Source: Chrysiogenes arsenatis DSM 11915
GTDB taxonomy: Bacteria; Chrysiogenota; Chrysiogenetes; Chrysiogenales; Chrysiogenaceae
Direction: 5' to 3'
DNA length: 64,000 bases
Assembly: GCF_000469585.1 (NCBI RefSeq)
Contig: NZ_AWNK01000005.1
Location: 1 to 64,000 of the forward strand
The notes under the pieces are model-generated. The model made no database searches, was not told the DNA's origin, and worked only from the letters and a program-made list of their open reading frames with translations. The position numbers and the translations under genes are program-made. Below, piece after piece: positions 1 through 8,170 of the stretch. Position 1 is the stretch's first letter. Each line of letters begins with the position of its first letter.

Positions 1-735
1 TTTGTAGTCCGTTAAGAATACTAAGCCAGAACTTTGCCCTTCATTTCGGCGATCCACATGCCAAGAACTTCCTTTTGTCCCTCCATGGTGACAGCCAACG
101 CGAGATACACTGCTTTGTTGATAATGTGTCCGCCTTGTCTCCCTTTCACCCTGATAGCATCCAGATAAACAATGGGGTAAACTTCATCAAGGGGACGGTT
201 TTGCCATGATTTCACATCGTCAATCACAGCATCGGTTACTTGGGATATTAAGGTGGGGGAAACCTCCACTCCATACATCTCTTCTAAGTGAACTTGAATG
301 TCCCGTGTACTCATGCCCAGCGCGTACATAGAGAGGATTTTATCGTCAAAACCATGAAAGCGGCTTTGACCTTTGGGGATAATTTTTGGCTCAAAACTGG
401 CGTCGCGGTCACGGGGAACATTGATCTGAAGCTCACCAAACTCACCACTAATGGTCTTTGGATATTTGCCGTTGCGTGAGTTTCCAGCCTGCTTGTCTGA
501 CTTTCCATGTTTGGCATAGCCAAGATGGTCAGTCATCTCTGTCTGCATTGCACGCTCTACAAGTCGCTTCGTTAACTCTTTGAGTAGACCGCCTTCGCCT
601 ACAAGATCTTCAGGCTTTTTATAGTTGGCAAGAAGCTGGTCGAGAAGTTCATCGGAAATGGCCATAGGATACTCCTTGAGATATGATCAGAATGGTATCG
701 TAAATGGCCACTTACACAAAATATTTTACACACTC
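1..735 (-). mobile_element. IS256-family insertion sequence, 5' end (partial)
   Basis: The element holds a mutator-type (IS256-family) transposase on the minus strand and runs off the left window edge. Its upstream end is placed near 727-735, where the minus strand reads GAGTGTGTAAAATATTTTG, the kind of TGTGTAAA-containing terminus seen in this family. Beyond that point the plus strand becomes coding for a host sensor protein in an open frame, so the junction is fairly sharp. The other end and the target duplication lie outside the window, so the exact border is an estimate (plus or minus a few bases). Confidence 0.75.
21..665 (-). CDS. IS256-family transposase, N-terminal part, frameshifted
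   Basis: These 214 codons match the N-terminal half of mutator/IS256-type DDE transposases: the HLGY-type motif near residue 47, a GEFGELQINVPRDR stretch, the FDDKILSMYALGMSTRDI helix, and the first catalytic Asp in the segment VYLDAIRVKGR. The start ATG at 663-665 is preceded by AAGGAG. The family is normally about 400 residues, so the catalytic half is missing here. The stop at 21-23 is premature: reading the next frame from about position 37 gives AKFWLSILNGLQ, the expected continuation. A single base lost in the GGG run near 35-37 would explain this, so the copy may be inactive, or the base may be a sequencing error. Confidence 0.85.
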   Translation of the reverse strand: MAISDELLDQLLANYKKPEDLVGEGGLLKELTKRLVERAMQTEMTDHLGYAKHGKSDKQAGNSRNGKYPKTISGEFGELQINVPRDRDASFEPKIIPKGQSRFHGFDDKILSMYALGMSTRDIQVHLEEMYGVEVSPTLISQVTDAVIDDVKSWQNRPLDEVYPIVYLDAIRVKGRQGGHIINKAVYLALAVTMEGQKEVLGMWIAEMKGKVLA

Positions 736-3700
736 AGTTTTTTCTACAGCGAAAAACGGGATGAATTATTCGACTTTACCCAAACCATATTTGAAGTTCC
801 CGCATCCATATTTGTACGCACAGATCGACCAGATATTGCGAAATTAGCCGATTTGTCTGGAAAAAAAATCGCCATGCAACGTGGCGACTACGCCGCAGAG
901 TATTTGAAATCGCAAGGGATCACCGCCGAAATAGTACCAACCAGTACCTTTGCTGAAGCAACAAATATGGTTATTAACGGCCAAGCCGATGCCATTATTG
1001 GTGATGAGCAAATTGTCCTCTATCACCTCTACCGCTCGAATCTCAACCTTGAACTAAAAATTATCGGCGAACCCCTCTATATCGGATTGAATAGCATGGC
1101 GGTACTACAAGGCCATCACTTACTTCAATCAATAATAAATAAAGGGATTGAGCACGCTGACGCTTCCGGAATGCTTGATCGCCTCAGTCGCAAGTGGATT
1201 GGCACTACGTTGCCCGACCATGCGACCGAGTCTATAACCCTTTGGCCGTATATTCTTGTCGCCTGTGGAGGCATCGCTCTCGTTGCGCTGTGGAACCTTT
1301 CGTTACGCCATACAATCACGCGCCAAACAACTCAAATCAAAAAAAACCAACAACGGCTTACCTATATCATTGAGGGCTCGCAAGCTGGAACGTGGGAATG
1401 GAACGTTCAAACGGGAAGGACTGTTTATAATGAACGGTGGGCAGAAATGCTGGGTTACTCCTTACCGGAATTATCGCCCCTTGATATCACCCTTTGGCAG
1501 CGACTGTCACATCCTGATGACCTTGTTAAAGCGGAAAATGCACTGGAACAACATTTTGCAGGCGAAATCGACAGCTATCGCTGCGAAGTGCGCATGCGCC
1601 ATAAAGACGGCCATTGGGTATGGGTGCTTGACCGTGGGCGTGTTTACGAATGGGATGCCGATGGCGCACCACTTTTAATGGCCGGAACCCATTTGGATAT
1701 CACCGACTTAAAGCAAGCCGAAGCAGGCTATCAACTCTTATTTCAATCCATGCTGAACGGTTTTGCACTCCATGAAATTGTGTGTGATAGCGCAGGTAAC
1801 CCTATTGACTACCGTTTCCTTGCGGTCAATCCGAGTTTTGAGCAGATGACTGGCTTGCGCGCACACGATATTGTCGGTCGTACCGTCCTTGAAGTACTCC
1901 CCAATACCGAGCCGTATTGGATAGAAACCTACGGTAAAGTCGCGCTCGGCGGTGAACCTATTTTCTTTGAAAACTACTCCAGAGAAATTGGCAAACATTT
2001 TCAAATCACTGCCTTCAGCCCGTCGCCCCATCGTTTTGCATGTGTTTTTGCGGATATTACAGAACGCAAGCGGGCAGAAGATGCTCTTCAGGCGAGCGAA
2101 AAAAAGTTTCGCGAAGTCACAGAACTTTTGCCGCAAACCGTTTTTGAATCGAACCTACAAGGAATACTCACCTACGTCAACCAAGCTGGATATAAAGCTT
2201 TTGGGTATACAGAAGCCGACCTTGTTCGTGGCATGAATATTACCGCTACGATTATTCCCGAAGACCACGCCCGTCTTGCGGAAAACCTCAAACACATTAC
2301 GCTCACAGGAATCGCAAAAGGGAATAGCTATACCGCTTTGCGTAAAGATGGCAGCACATTCCCCATTCAAGTTTACACCAGTGTGTGCTACGAACATGGC
2401 AAGCCTACCGGCTTCCGTGGCGTTCTTATCGACATGACAGAACTCGCGCTCGCAGAAACGGAGCTGCGTATTGCCGCTGCGGCCTTCGAGTCACAAGAAG
2501 GGATGGTGGTGACAGATGCCAATGGCGTTATCCTTAAAGTGAATACGTCATTCACCGAAACCACAGGCTATCAACCCGAAGAAGTGATCGGTCAAAATCC
2601 ACGAATTTTACAGTCCGGCTATCATGATGAAAAGTTTTACCGCGATATGTGGGAATCGATCAATGCTTCGGGTGTCTGGCAGGGTGAAATCTGGGATCAG
2701 CGCAAAAACGGAGAAGTGTACCCTAAATGGCTCACTATTTCGGCAGTCAAAAATGCCGCGGGGCGTGTTACCCATTATGTCGGCAGCCATTTTGACATTA
2801 CCGAACGCAAACGAGCCGAAGAACGGATTGCCGAACTGGCCTACTTCGACCAACTTACCGGGTTACCGAACAGAACGCTTTTCAATGATCGCCTGAAGCA
2901 GGCTATGACCGCAGCTGGTCGTCGTGGCGTCTATGGAGCACTCTTTTTCATTGATCTTGACAACTTTAAAACCCTGAACGATACCCTCGGGCATGATATG
3001 GGTGACTCCCTGTTAAGGCAAGTTGCCCAACGCCTTACCAGTTGCGTGCGCGGCGAAGATACCGTGGCGCGTCTTGGCGGCGACGAATTTCTGGTTATGA
3101 TTTCTAGTCTGCATAGCGATAAGACCGAAGCGGCACAAATTGCGGAAACAATTGGCGAGAAAATTCTTACCACACTCAATCAGCCGTATACACTCGCAGG
3201 ATTACTGCATCACAGCACGCAGAGCATTGGCGTAACCCTTTTCCTCGGCGAAGATACATCCATTGATGAGATGATGAAACAAGCAGATCTTGCCATGTAT
3301 AAAGCCAAAGCCTCCGGACGCGATGCTATCCGTTTCTTTGACCCTGCAATGGAAATAGCGGTTACCTATCGGACAGCTTTGGAAAAAGATCTCCGCAACG
3401 CAATCCGAGAAGGGCAACTGATACTTCACTATCAAGCACAAATTGGTGAAAATGGCACTGTCACCGGCGCTGAAGCTCTTGTGCGCTGGCAACATCCCAC
3501 ACGTGGCATGGTATCACCAGCCGATTTTATCCCTTTAGCCGAAGAAACTGGCTTAATTCTTTCCTTAGGCCAATGGGTTCTTGAAACGGCTTGCACGAAC
3601 CTTGCCTGCTGGGCATCAGAACCAAAACTGGCTGACCTGACACTGGCGATCAACGTCAGCACGCGGCAATTCCGCGAACTAAATTTCGTTGCCACCGTTC

Positions 3701-4137
3701 TCGACTCAGTTCAGAAAACAGGTGCCAATCCCGCACTTTTGAAGCTGGAACTTACAGAAAGCCTATTGGTAGAAAAGGTTGATGATGTCGTTGATAAAAT
3801 GGCTACGCTGAAAACCCATGGGATTGGCTTTTCACTGGACGATTTTGGCACCGGATACTCCTCGCTGGCGTATCTGAAACGTCTACCACTTGATCAATTA
3901 AAGATCGACCAATCCTTTGTGCGCGATGTTCTGGATGACCCAAACGATGCCACCATTGCAAAAACAGTCGTAGCGCTTGGGAAAAGTTTTGGGCTGAGTG
4001 TCATCGCCGAAGGGGTGGAAACGGAAGCGCAGCGGGAGTTTCTTGCAAGCGTCGGCTGTTACGCCTGCCAAGGCTACCTCTTTAGCCGACCACTGCCGAT
4101 TGAACAATTTGAAGCGTATGTGAAAAACAACTTTTAA
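625..4137 (+). CDS. SBP/PAS/GGDEF/EAL sensor, 5' end replaced by an IS element
   Basis: A c-di-GMP turnover protein with a periplasmic sensor. Host-derived residues begin near 736 with the tail of a bacterial solute-binding (SBP_bac_3) domain (to about residue 200), then one membrane segment (about 205-228), four PAS domains (about 245-365, 366-487, 490-613, 614-733), a GGDEF domain with intact GGDEF and an RGED inhibitory site five residues before it (about residue 817), and an EAL domain with EALVRW and DDFGTGYSSL (about 917-1165). Both catalytic domains look active. The first ~37 codons lie inside the IS element, so the native signal peptide and the start of the binding domain are lost. 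The gene is probably a pseudogene or, if transcribed from the IS, an internal-start cytoplasmic enzyme. The first in-frame ATG in host DNA is near 871. Confidence 0.85.
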   Translation: MARSWSRSSSEMAIGYSLRYDQNGIVNGHLHKIFYTLSFFYSEKRDELFDFTQTIFEVPASIFVRTDRPDIAKLADLSGKKIAMQRGDYAAEYLKSQGITAEIVPTSTFAEATNMVINGQADAIIGDEQIVLYHLYRSNLNLELKIIGEPLYIGLNSMAVLQGHHLLQSIINKGIEHADASGMLDRLSRKWIGTTLPDHATESITLWPYILVACGGIALVALWNLSLRHTITRQTTQIKKNQQRLTYIIEGSQAGTWEWNVQTGRTVYNERWAEMLGYSLPELSPLDITLWQRLSHPDDLVKAENALEQHFAGEIDSYRCEVRMRHKDGHWVWVLDRGRVYEWDADGAPLLMAGTHLDITDLKQAEAGYQLLFQSMLNGFALHEIVCDSAGNPIDYRFLAVNPSFEQMTGLRAHDIVGRTVLEVLPNTEPYWIETYGKVALGGEPIFFENYSREIGKHFQITAFSPSPHRFACVFADITERKRAEDALQASEKKFREVTELLPQTVFESNLQGILTYVNQAGYKAFGYTEADLVRGMNITATIIPEDHARLAENLKHITLTGIAKGNSYTALRKDGSTFPIQVYTSVCYEHGKPTGFRGVLIDMTELALAETELRIAAAAFESQEGMVVTDANGVILKVNTSFTETTGYQPEEVIGQNPRILQSGYHDEKFYRDMWESINASGVWQGEIWDQRKNGEVYPKWLTISAVKNAAGRVTHYVGSHFDITERKRAEERIAELAYFDQLTGLPNRTLFNDRLKQAMTAAGRRGVYGALFFIDLDNFKTLNDTLGHDMGDSLLRQVAQRLTSCVRGEDTVARLGGDEFLVMISSLHSDKTEAAQIAETIGEKILTTLNQPYTLAGLLHHSTQSIGVTLFLGEDTSIDEMMKQADLAMYKAKASGRDAIRFFDPAMEIAVTYRTALEKDLRNAIREGQLILHYQAQIGENGTVTGAEALVRWQHPTRGMVSPADFIPLAEETGLILSLGQWVLETACTNLACWASEPKLADLTLAINVSTRQFRELNFVATVLDSVQKTGANPALLKLELTESLLVEKVDDVVDKMATLKTHGIGFSLDDFGTGYSSLAYLKRLPLDQLKIDQSFVRDVLDDPNDATIAKTVVALGKSFGLSVIAEGVETEAQREFLASVGCYACQGYLFSRPLPIEQFEAYVKNNF

Positions 4138-4144
4138 TTGACGC

Positions 4145-4182
4145 AAAAAAACCCCTCGACCGACTGGCCGAGGGGTTTTATG
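4145..4182. terminator. Bidirectional rho-independent terminator
   Basis: The stem ACCCCTCG/CGAGGGGT closes a short loop and is flanked by an A-run on the left and TTTT on the right, so it can serve both the sensor gene ending at 4137 and the convergent citrate synthase ending at 4202. Confidence 0.85.
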
Positions 4183-4201
4183 TATTGGAATGAGTGCGAA
4201 A

Positions 4202-5515
4202 TTACTTCGCTTCTTCTGCCCACTTTTCGAGCATAGCAGTCGTAACAGACTTCGGACGCTCGATAGCATAGCCAAGGCCGCGATCCCAAGTGATGTTAGC
4301 AAGTACGCCGATGGCGCGGCCAATGCCGAACAGAACGGTGTAGAAGTCATACTCGGTAACACCGTAGTACCACTGGATAACGCCAGACTGTGAGTCAACG
4401 TTTGGCCATGGGTTCTTCGCTTTTCCTTGCTTCGTAAGAACGCCAGGAGCCACTTTGTAGATCATGCTGACAACTTTAAAGAGCGGATAATCCTTCAGCC
4501 CTTCAGTGTTCAAGCAGAACTCGCGCTGTGAAGTGTAACGTGGGTCAGTCTTACGCAATACTGCGTGACCGTACCCAGGAACAACTTGACCGCTGTTCAG
4601 TGTATCCCACAGAGCTTTTTCGATCAGCTCTTCGGTTGGCTCTTGGCCGCCGAGTTTTTCCATGAACTGTTGTGTCCAACGGAGAACTTCTTCGTTCGCA
4701 AGACCGTGAAGTGGGCCGGCAAGACCGTTAATACCAGCAGAAAGTGAGTAGTACGCATCAGAAAGAGCCGACGCAACAAGGTGAGTTGTGTGTGCAGAAA
4801 CGTTCCCTGATTCGTGGTCAGAGTGGAGGATGAAGTACATACGAGAAACGTCGTCATAAGGAGCAGGAACGCCCATCATGTGTGCGAAGTTTCCGCCAAA
4901 GTCGAGGTTTGGATCAGCAGGGATATGGACGTCCCCTTTGTACTTCATACGGTAGATGTACGCGCCGATAGCTGGGAGTTTGGCGAGCAGGTCAGTACAC
5001 TCTTCGTACATGTACTCCCAAGCATCCATTTTGTTGAATTTTCCGCTCTTATAGTAGGCAGAAAACTTTGATTCGCGTTGCATAGAAACGATCGCAGCCG
5101 AGAACATTGCCATTGGATGCGAGTCGCGCGGCAGCGCGCGGAGCACGTCATACACGTACTGTGGAACTTGTGAGCGTGCTTTGAAGTCAGCAACTAACTC
5201 AGCAACTTCAGCTTCTGTTGGCGCTTCGCCAGTCAATAGAAAATACCAGAAAGATTCTACAGTAGGGTAGTTTTTCCCAGCAACTTTTGGCAAACAAGCA
5301 AATGTTTCGTCAATTGTTTTACCACGGAAACGAATCCCTTCTTGTGGATCAAGGTAAGAAATGTCGGTTACCAGACACTTCACATCACGAGCGCCACCGA
5401 TACACTGTTCGATGGTCACTTCGCCAATCTTCACGTTACCGTGTTCTTTCATGAGTTTTGTGGTACGCGGACGGTGCTCAACAATCTTTTGGCGCAGTTT
5501 CTCTTTAAGTCCCAT
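4202..5515 (-). CDS. gltA: Citrate synthase, mitochondrial-like type
   Basis: Condenses acetyl-CoA and oxaloacetate to citrate in the TCA cycle. The 437-residue chain carries LHSDHESGNVSAHT (231-243), NGLAGPLHGLANEE with catalytic His270, GYGHAVLR with His317, and PNVDSQSGV with Asp374. These fall at almost the same spacing as His274, His320 and Asp375 of pig mitochondrial citrate synthase. Ordinary bacterial GltA proteins do not have this HSDHE...NVSAHT block; the type is known from Geobacter and a few other bacteria. The start ATG at 5513-5515 follows AAGGAGG. It is a single gene, convergent with the upstream sensor and divergent from hsp20, with a shared 160-bp control region. Confidence 0.97.
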   Translation of the reverse strand: MGLKEKLRQKIVEHRPRTTKLMKEHGNVKIGEVTIEQCIGGARDVKCLVTDISYLDPQEGIRFRGKTIDETFACLPKVAGKNYPTVESFWYFLLTGEAPTEAEVAELVADFKARSQVPQYVYDVLRALPRDSHPMAMFSAAIVSMQRESKFSAYYKSGKFNKMDAWEYMYEECTDLLAKLPAIGAYIYRMKYKGDVHIPADPNLDFGGNFAHMMGVPAPYDDVSRMYFILHSDHESGNVSAHTTHLVASALSDAYYSLSAGINGLAGPLHGLANEEVLRWTQQFMEKLGGQEPTEELIEKALWDTLNSGQVVPGYGHAVLRKTDPRYTSQREFCLNTEGLKDYPLFKVVSMIYKVAPGVLTKQGKAKNPWPNVDSQSGVIQWYYGVTEYDFYTVLFGIGRAIGVLANITWDRGLGYAIERPKSVTTAMLEKWAEEAK

Positions 5516-5543
5516 ACTGATGCCTCCTTAAAATCACTTTCTA

Positions 5544-5571
5544 TTGACTTAGCACAAACGTGCTATAACGA
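5544..5571 (+). promoter_or_regulatory. Promoter-like element with operator-like palindrome in the spacer
   Basis: TTGACT (5544-5549) is followed by the perfect inverted repeat TAGCAC-AAAC-GTGCTA (5550-5565) and then TAACGA (5566-5571), so the palindrome exactly fills a 16-bp spacer. It points toward hsp20 but also lies in the leader of the divergent citrate synthase gene. The arms resemble those of CIRCE but the spacing (4 rather than 13 bp between TTAGCAC and GTGCTA) is wrong for it. Confidence 0.35.
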
Positions 5572-5604
5572 CCAGCAGCCTTTACTTAGGCCAAATTTCT
5601 GTAT

Positions 5605-5633
5605 ACAATATACCAAGATTCTAGTGATGGCAA
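5605..5633 (-). promoter_or_regulatory. Putative sigma-70 promoter for citrate synthase
   Basis: On the minus strand TTGCCA (5633-5628) is separated by exactly 17 bp from TATTGT (5610-5605), about 90 bp before the citrate synthase start. This is a fair match to the sigma-70 consensus; no experimental support. Confidence 0.4.
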
Positions 5634-5676
5634 GTATTTTTCGAAATGATGTTTGATTCCTATCGGGGGTATAGAA

Positions 5677-6105
5677 ATGGCCAAAATACCGCAAGAACCA
5701 TTATTTGAGATGGTCTTTCTCTACAATAAAATGACGTCTTTTTATGATGAAACATGTGCTTTAAGCGATATTTCTCGTGGCGAACGACGCTCTGAATGGC
5801 TCCCAGATGTCGATATCAGCGTGAGCCCAAAAGAGTATCGTGTAGAAGTCGCCCTCCCCGGAGTGGACAACGAAGATGTAGAACTCGAAATTCGCGGCAA
5901 ACACCTCGTCATCTCTGGAGTACGGCGTTTGCGCAAGCAATCAGAAGGGTGCACGTACGTGCGAATGGAACAAAACCACGGTGCCTTTCGCAAGCGCGTG
6001 TATCTGGAAAATGACATTGACGAAAAAAATGTTTGTGTTGAACTGCGCGATGGCCTCTTACGAATCCATCTTCCACTACAGACGACAACCGGTGCCAGCG
6101 CATGA
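5677..6105 (+). CDS. Small heat shock protein, Hsp20/alpha-crystallin family
   Basis: A 142-residue ATP-independent holdase chaperone. An N-terminal arm of about 45 residues is followed by an alpha-crystallin domain: LPDVDISVSPKEYRVEVALPG, then VELEIRGKHLVISGVRR, then a GAFRKRVYL segment and a C-terminal RIHLPL carrying the I/L-x-L-type tail motif. The ATG at 5677 is chosen because GGGGGT lies just upstream; a TTG eight codons earlier is less likely. Its last codons overlap the start of tcdA (ATGATGA), so the two are probably translationally coupled, an unusual partner for a chaperone. Confidence 0.92.
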   Translation: MAKIPQEPLFEMVFLYNKMTSFYDETCALSDISRGERRSEWLPDVDISVSPKEYRVEVALPGVDNEDVELEIRGKHLVISGVRRLRKQSEGCTYVRMEQNHGAFRKRVYLENDIDEKNVCVELRDGLLRIHLPLQTTTGASA

Positions 6106-6824
6106 TGCACGAACGAAGCGCATTACTGATTGGCGAAGCCGGAATCCAAACACTCGCTCGATCAAGCATGGCGGTTATTGGCCTTGGTGGAGTGGGTTCA
6201 TTTGTGGCCGAAGCACTGGCTCGTTCAGGAGTTGGCACGCTCTATTTGCTTGATGCCGATGTGGTCAGCACTGGCAACCTTAACCGCCAACTCGTTGCCC
6301 TCCATTCTACAATCGGCCATTCAAAAGCCGAAGTCGCACAACAACGTGTGCTTGATATATCGCCCACCACAACCGTACACATTAATACCGACTTCTATAC
6401 CGAAGGGGAACTATTTGGCGGCGCGACGGTTGATCTCGTCTTTGACTGCATCGATTCGCTCAACCCCAAACTACGCCTTTTGCGCCGCTTGCTCGATGCC
6501 GGACAACCGTTCATCAGCTCGATGGGCGCTGGCGGCAAACTTGATCCGCAACAAGTGCAAATTGCCAAATTAAGCCAAACCGACATTTGCCCCTTAGCCG
6601 CGCGTGTGCGCAAATTCATCCGCCGCACCGGCCACACCCTTGACTTCCCTGTCGTCTATTCGCGGGAAAAACCAATCACACCACACACTCCGCTCATCAG
6701 TAAAACCGCCCATGGACGCGACCGCGTGGCACAGGGAAGCATGATCTTTGTCCCCGCCACCTTCGGTCTTTCTATGGCATCATGGGGCTGCCGATGGTTG
6801 TTATCTGGCGGAAAAACTGTGTAA
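6102..6824 (+). CDS. tcdA: tRNA threonylcarbamoyladenosine dehydratase
   Basis: An E1-like (ThiF/MoeB superfamily) enzyme of the TcdA/CsdL (YgdL) group, which cyclises t6A37 in tRNA to ct6A using ATP. The 240 residues show the nucleotide-binding IGLGGVGSFVAEALARSG (about 25-42), the ATP/Mg motif DADVVSTGNLNRQ and the TcdA-type DICPLAARVRKFIRR segment (about 168-182). The CxxC zinc pairs of MoeB and ThiF are absent, which favours TcdA. A second ATG directly overlaps the hsp20 stop codon. Other E1-like roles cannot be wholly excluded. Confidence 0.88.
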   Translation: MMHERSALLIGEAGIQTLARSSMAVIGLGGVGSFVAEALARSGVGTLYLLDADVVSTGNLNRQLVALHSTIGHSKAEVAQQRVLDISPTTTVHINTDFYTEGELFGGATVDLVFDCIDSLNPKLRLLRRLLDAGQPFISSMGAGGKLDPQQVQIAKLSQTDICPLAARVRKFIRRTGHTLDFPVVYSREKPITPHTPLISKTAHGRDRVAQGSMIFVPATFGLSMASWGCRWLLSGGKTV

Positions 6825-6883
6825 AATGGTGACCCTTGTGTTCATCGCTATTTTAGAAGTACCAAACAATAAAGGATGTATGT

Positions 6884-7066
6884 ATGCCACTTCCCCCCGA
6901 ACTTCAGTCCATTTTAGTGTGCCCACAGTGCAAAGGGACACTGGAATACGCAACCACTCCGCGCGAAGAACTCCACTGCCATGCCTGCGCACTGGCATAT
7001 CCCATCACTGATGACATCCCCATCATGCTGATAGAAAAAGCAAGGAGCCTTGCATGTCAAAAGTAA
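6884..7066 (+). CDS. Trm112/YcaR-family zinc-ribbon protein
   Basis: A 60-residue protein with the UPF0434/Trm112 signature: LVCPQCKG near residue 12, [19 protein letters not shown] near residue 30. Four cysteines in two CxxC pairs probably bind zinc. Relatives in bacteria partner with methyltransferases or flank kdsB. The start follows AAAGGA. The last 13 bp overlap the start of pyrF, so the two are likely co-transcribed. Confidence 0.88.
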   Translation: MPLPPELQSILVCPQCKGTLEYATTPREELHCHACALAYPITDDIPIMLIEKARSLACQK

Positions 7067-7755
7067 TTGTTGCGCTTGATACCTCAGATCGGATGATTGC
7101 CCGCAGCACCGTCGATGAGCTCGCCTCTTTTCGTCCGTGGTTCAAAATCGGTAAGGAACTGTTTGTTTCCCATGGACAAAAAATAGTCGAAGATGTTGTT
7201 TCTGCTGGCGCACACGTTTTTCTCGACCTCAAGTTCCATGACATCCCCAATACCGCTGCCCAAGCCACCCGTGCCGCTGCCGAACTCGGTGTGCGGATGG
7301 TGAACGTTCATGCCAGTGGCGGTCGCACCATGATGGAAGCCGCCGCGAACGCGCTGAAGGATATCAGCAATCCGCCGCTCCTGATTGCCGTTACCGTCCT
7401 GACCAGCATGGGAGCCGATGAATTGCGCGAAGTCGGCATTGAAGCACCCCTAGAGCAACACGTTTTACGGCTCGCCACGCTCGCGAAAGAAAGCGGACTC
7501 AATGGAGTGGTCTGTTCCGCGCGTGAAGTGCGCCTGATCAAAGAACACCTTGGCGAAGATTTCCTGACGATCACACCGGGCATTCGCCCCGCGTGGTCAA
7601 CCACTGACGATCAAACCCGCATCACCACACCAGCCGATGCCGTGAAGCTGGGGACAGATTTTATGGTAATCGGTCGCCCAATTACCAAACATAAGCGCCC
7701 GCAAGAAGGGTATGCCCTGATTCAAGAGGAGATCGACGCTGCTCTACGCGGATAA
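7054..7755 (+). CDS. pyrF: Orotidine 5'-phosphate decarboxylase
   Basis: Last step of de novo UMP synthesis: decarboxylates OMP. The 233-residue TIM-barrel protein has the catalytic array Lys31 (FKIG), Asp58, Lys60 and Asp63 in [10 protein letters not shown], plus the phosphate-binding segments TPGIRP and VIGRPIT near the C-terminus. Length is normal for the bacterial short form. The start overlaps the Trm112-like gene by 13 bp, and AAGGAG within that gene provides its ribosome site. Confidence 0.97.
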   Translation: MSKVIVALDTSDRMIARSTVDELASFRPWFKIGKELFVSHGQKIVEDVVSAGAHVFLDLKFHDIPNTAAQATRAAAELGVRMVNVHASGGRTMMEAAANALKDISNPPLLIAVTVLTSMGADELREVGIEAPLEQHVLRLATLAKESGLNGVVCSAREVRLIKEHLGEDFLTITPGIRPAWSTTDDQTRITTPADAVKLGTDFMVIGRPITKHKRPQEGYALIQEEIDAALRG

Positions 7756-8131
7756 TCAACTGCAAATTTTTGCTACCCCGCAAAGGCTAGGACTCAACCA
7801 CCGCGCGAGCCAAAAGCTCCTCTATCAGCTTGGATATTTAGTGCGCGGAGAAAGCGGATTTGGCTATCTGCCAAATATTGCTGCCCGAAAAAAATATTAC
7901 GTCCGGCCACTGGTTCCGATGGAGCTGATGACCACAACAACTGTGCCAACAAACCATTGCGAGCACTGTGATGGCTGCTTAAACCATTGCCCAGCCAAAG
8001 TCATTGGCCATGGCCATACCGCCAACCAATCATTGAAGTGCCTCGTTCATCAGTGGTTACTTACATGCAATACCTGCATTACAGAATGTAATCGAAGACA
8101 AATTTCAAAGGCTTGCCACCCGACTACCTGA
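7739..8131 (+). CDS. Small 4Fe-4S double-cluster protein with non-canonical start
   Basis: The clear part is an eight-cysteine ferredoxin-like region: CEHCDGCLNHCP (about 7959-7994) and then C...TCNTCITEC, resembling the 4Fe-4S double-cluster domain of epoxyqueuosine reductase-like proteins but far shorter. The frame is open back to 7721 and reads sensibly (LGLNHRASQKLLYQLGYLVRG, resembling the region before the clusters in QueG-like proteins). No ATG lies upstream. A GTG at 7841 would give 96 residues but cuts through the conserved-looking part and has a weak ribosome site; a CTG at 7739 sits 7 bases after AGGAG inside the end of pyrF and would give 130 residues. I prefer the longer form. 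It could also be a remnant of a larger redox protein. Confidence 0.55.
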   Translation: MLYADNQLQIFATPQRLGLNHRASQKLLYQLGYLVRGESGFGYLPNIAARKKYYVRPLVPMELMTTTTVPTNHCEHCDGCLNHCPAKVIGHGHTANQSLKCLVHQWLLTCNTCITECNRRQISKACHPTT

Positions 8132-8170
8132 AAGGGTATAAGCTCCCCAAGAGATGAAAAGAGGTAGAAT

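Noticed and set aside
625-735. True N-terminus of the GGDEF/EAL sensor
   Set aside because: This stretch is antisense to the transposase and its leader, so it belongs to the IS rather than to the sensor gene.
5550-5565. CIRCE element for HrcA control of hsp20
   Set aside because: The arms TTAGCAC/GTGCTA are similar, but the distance between them is 4 bp instead of 13, so HrcA binding is unlikely.
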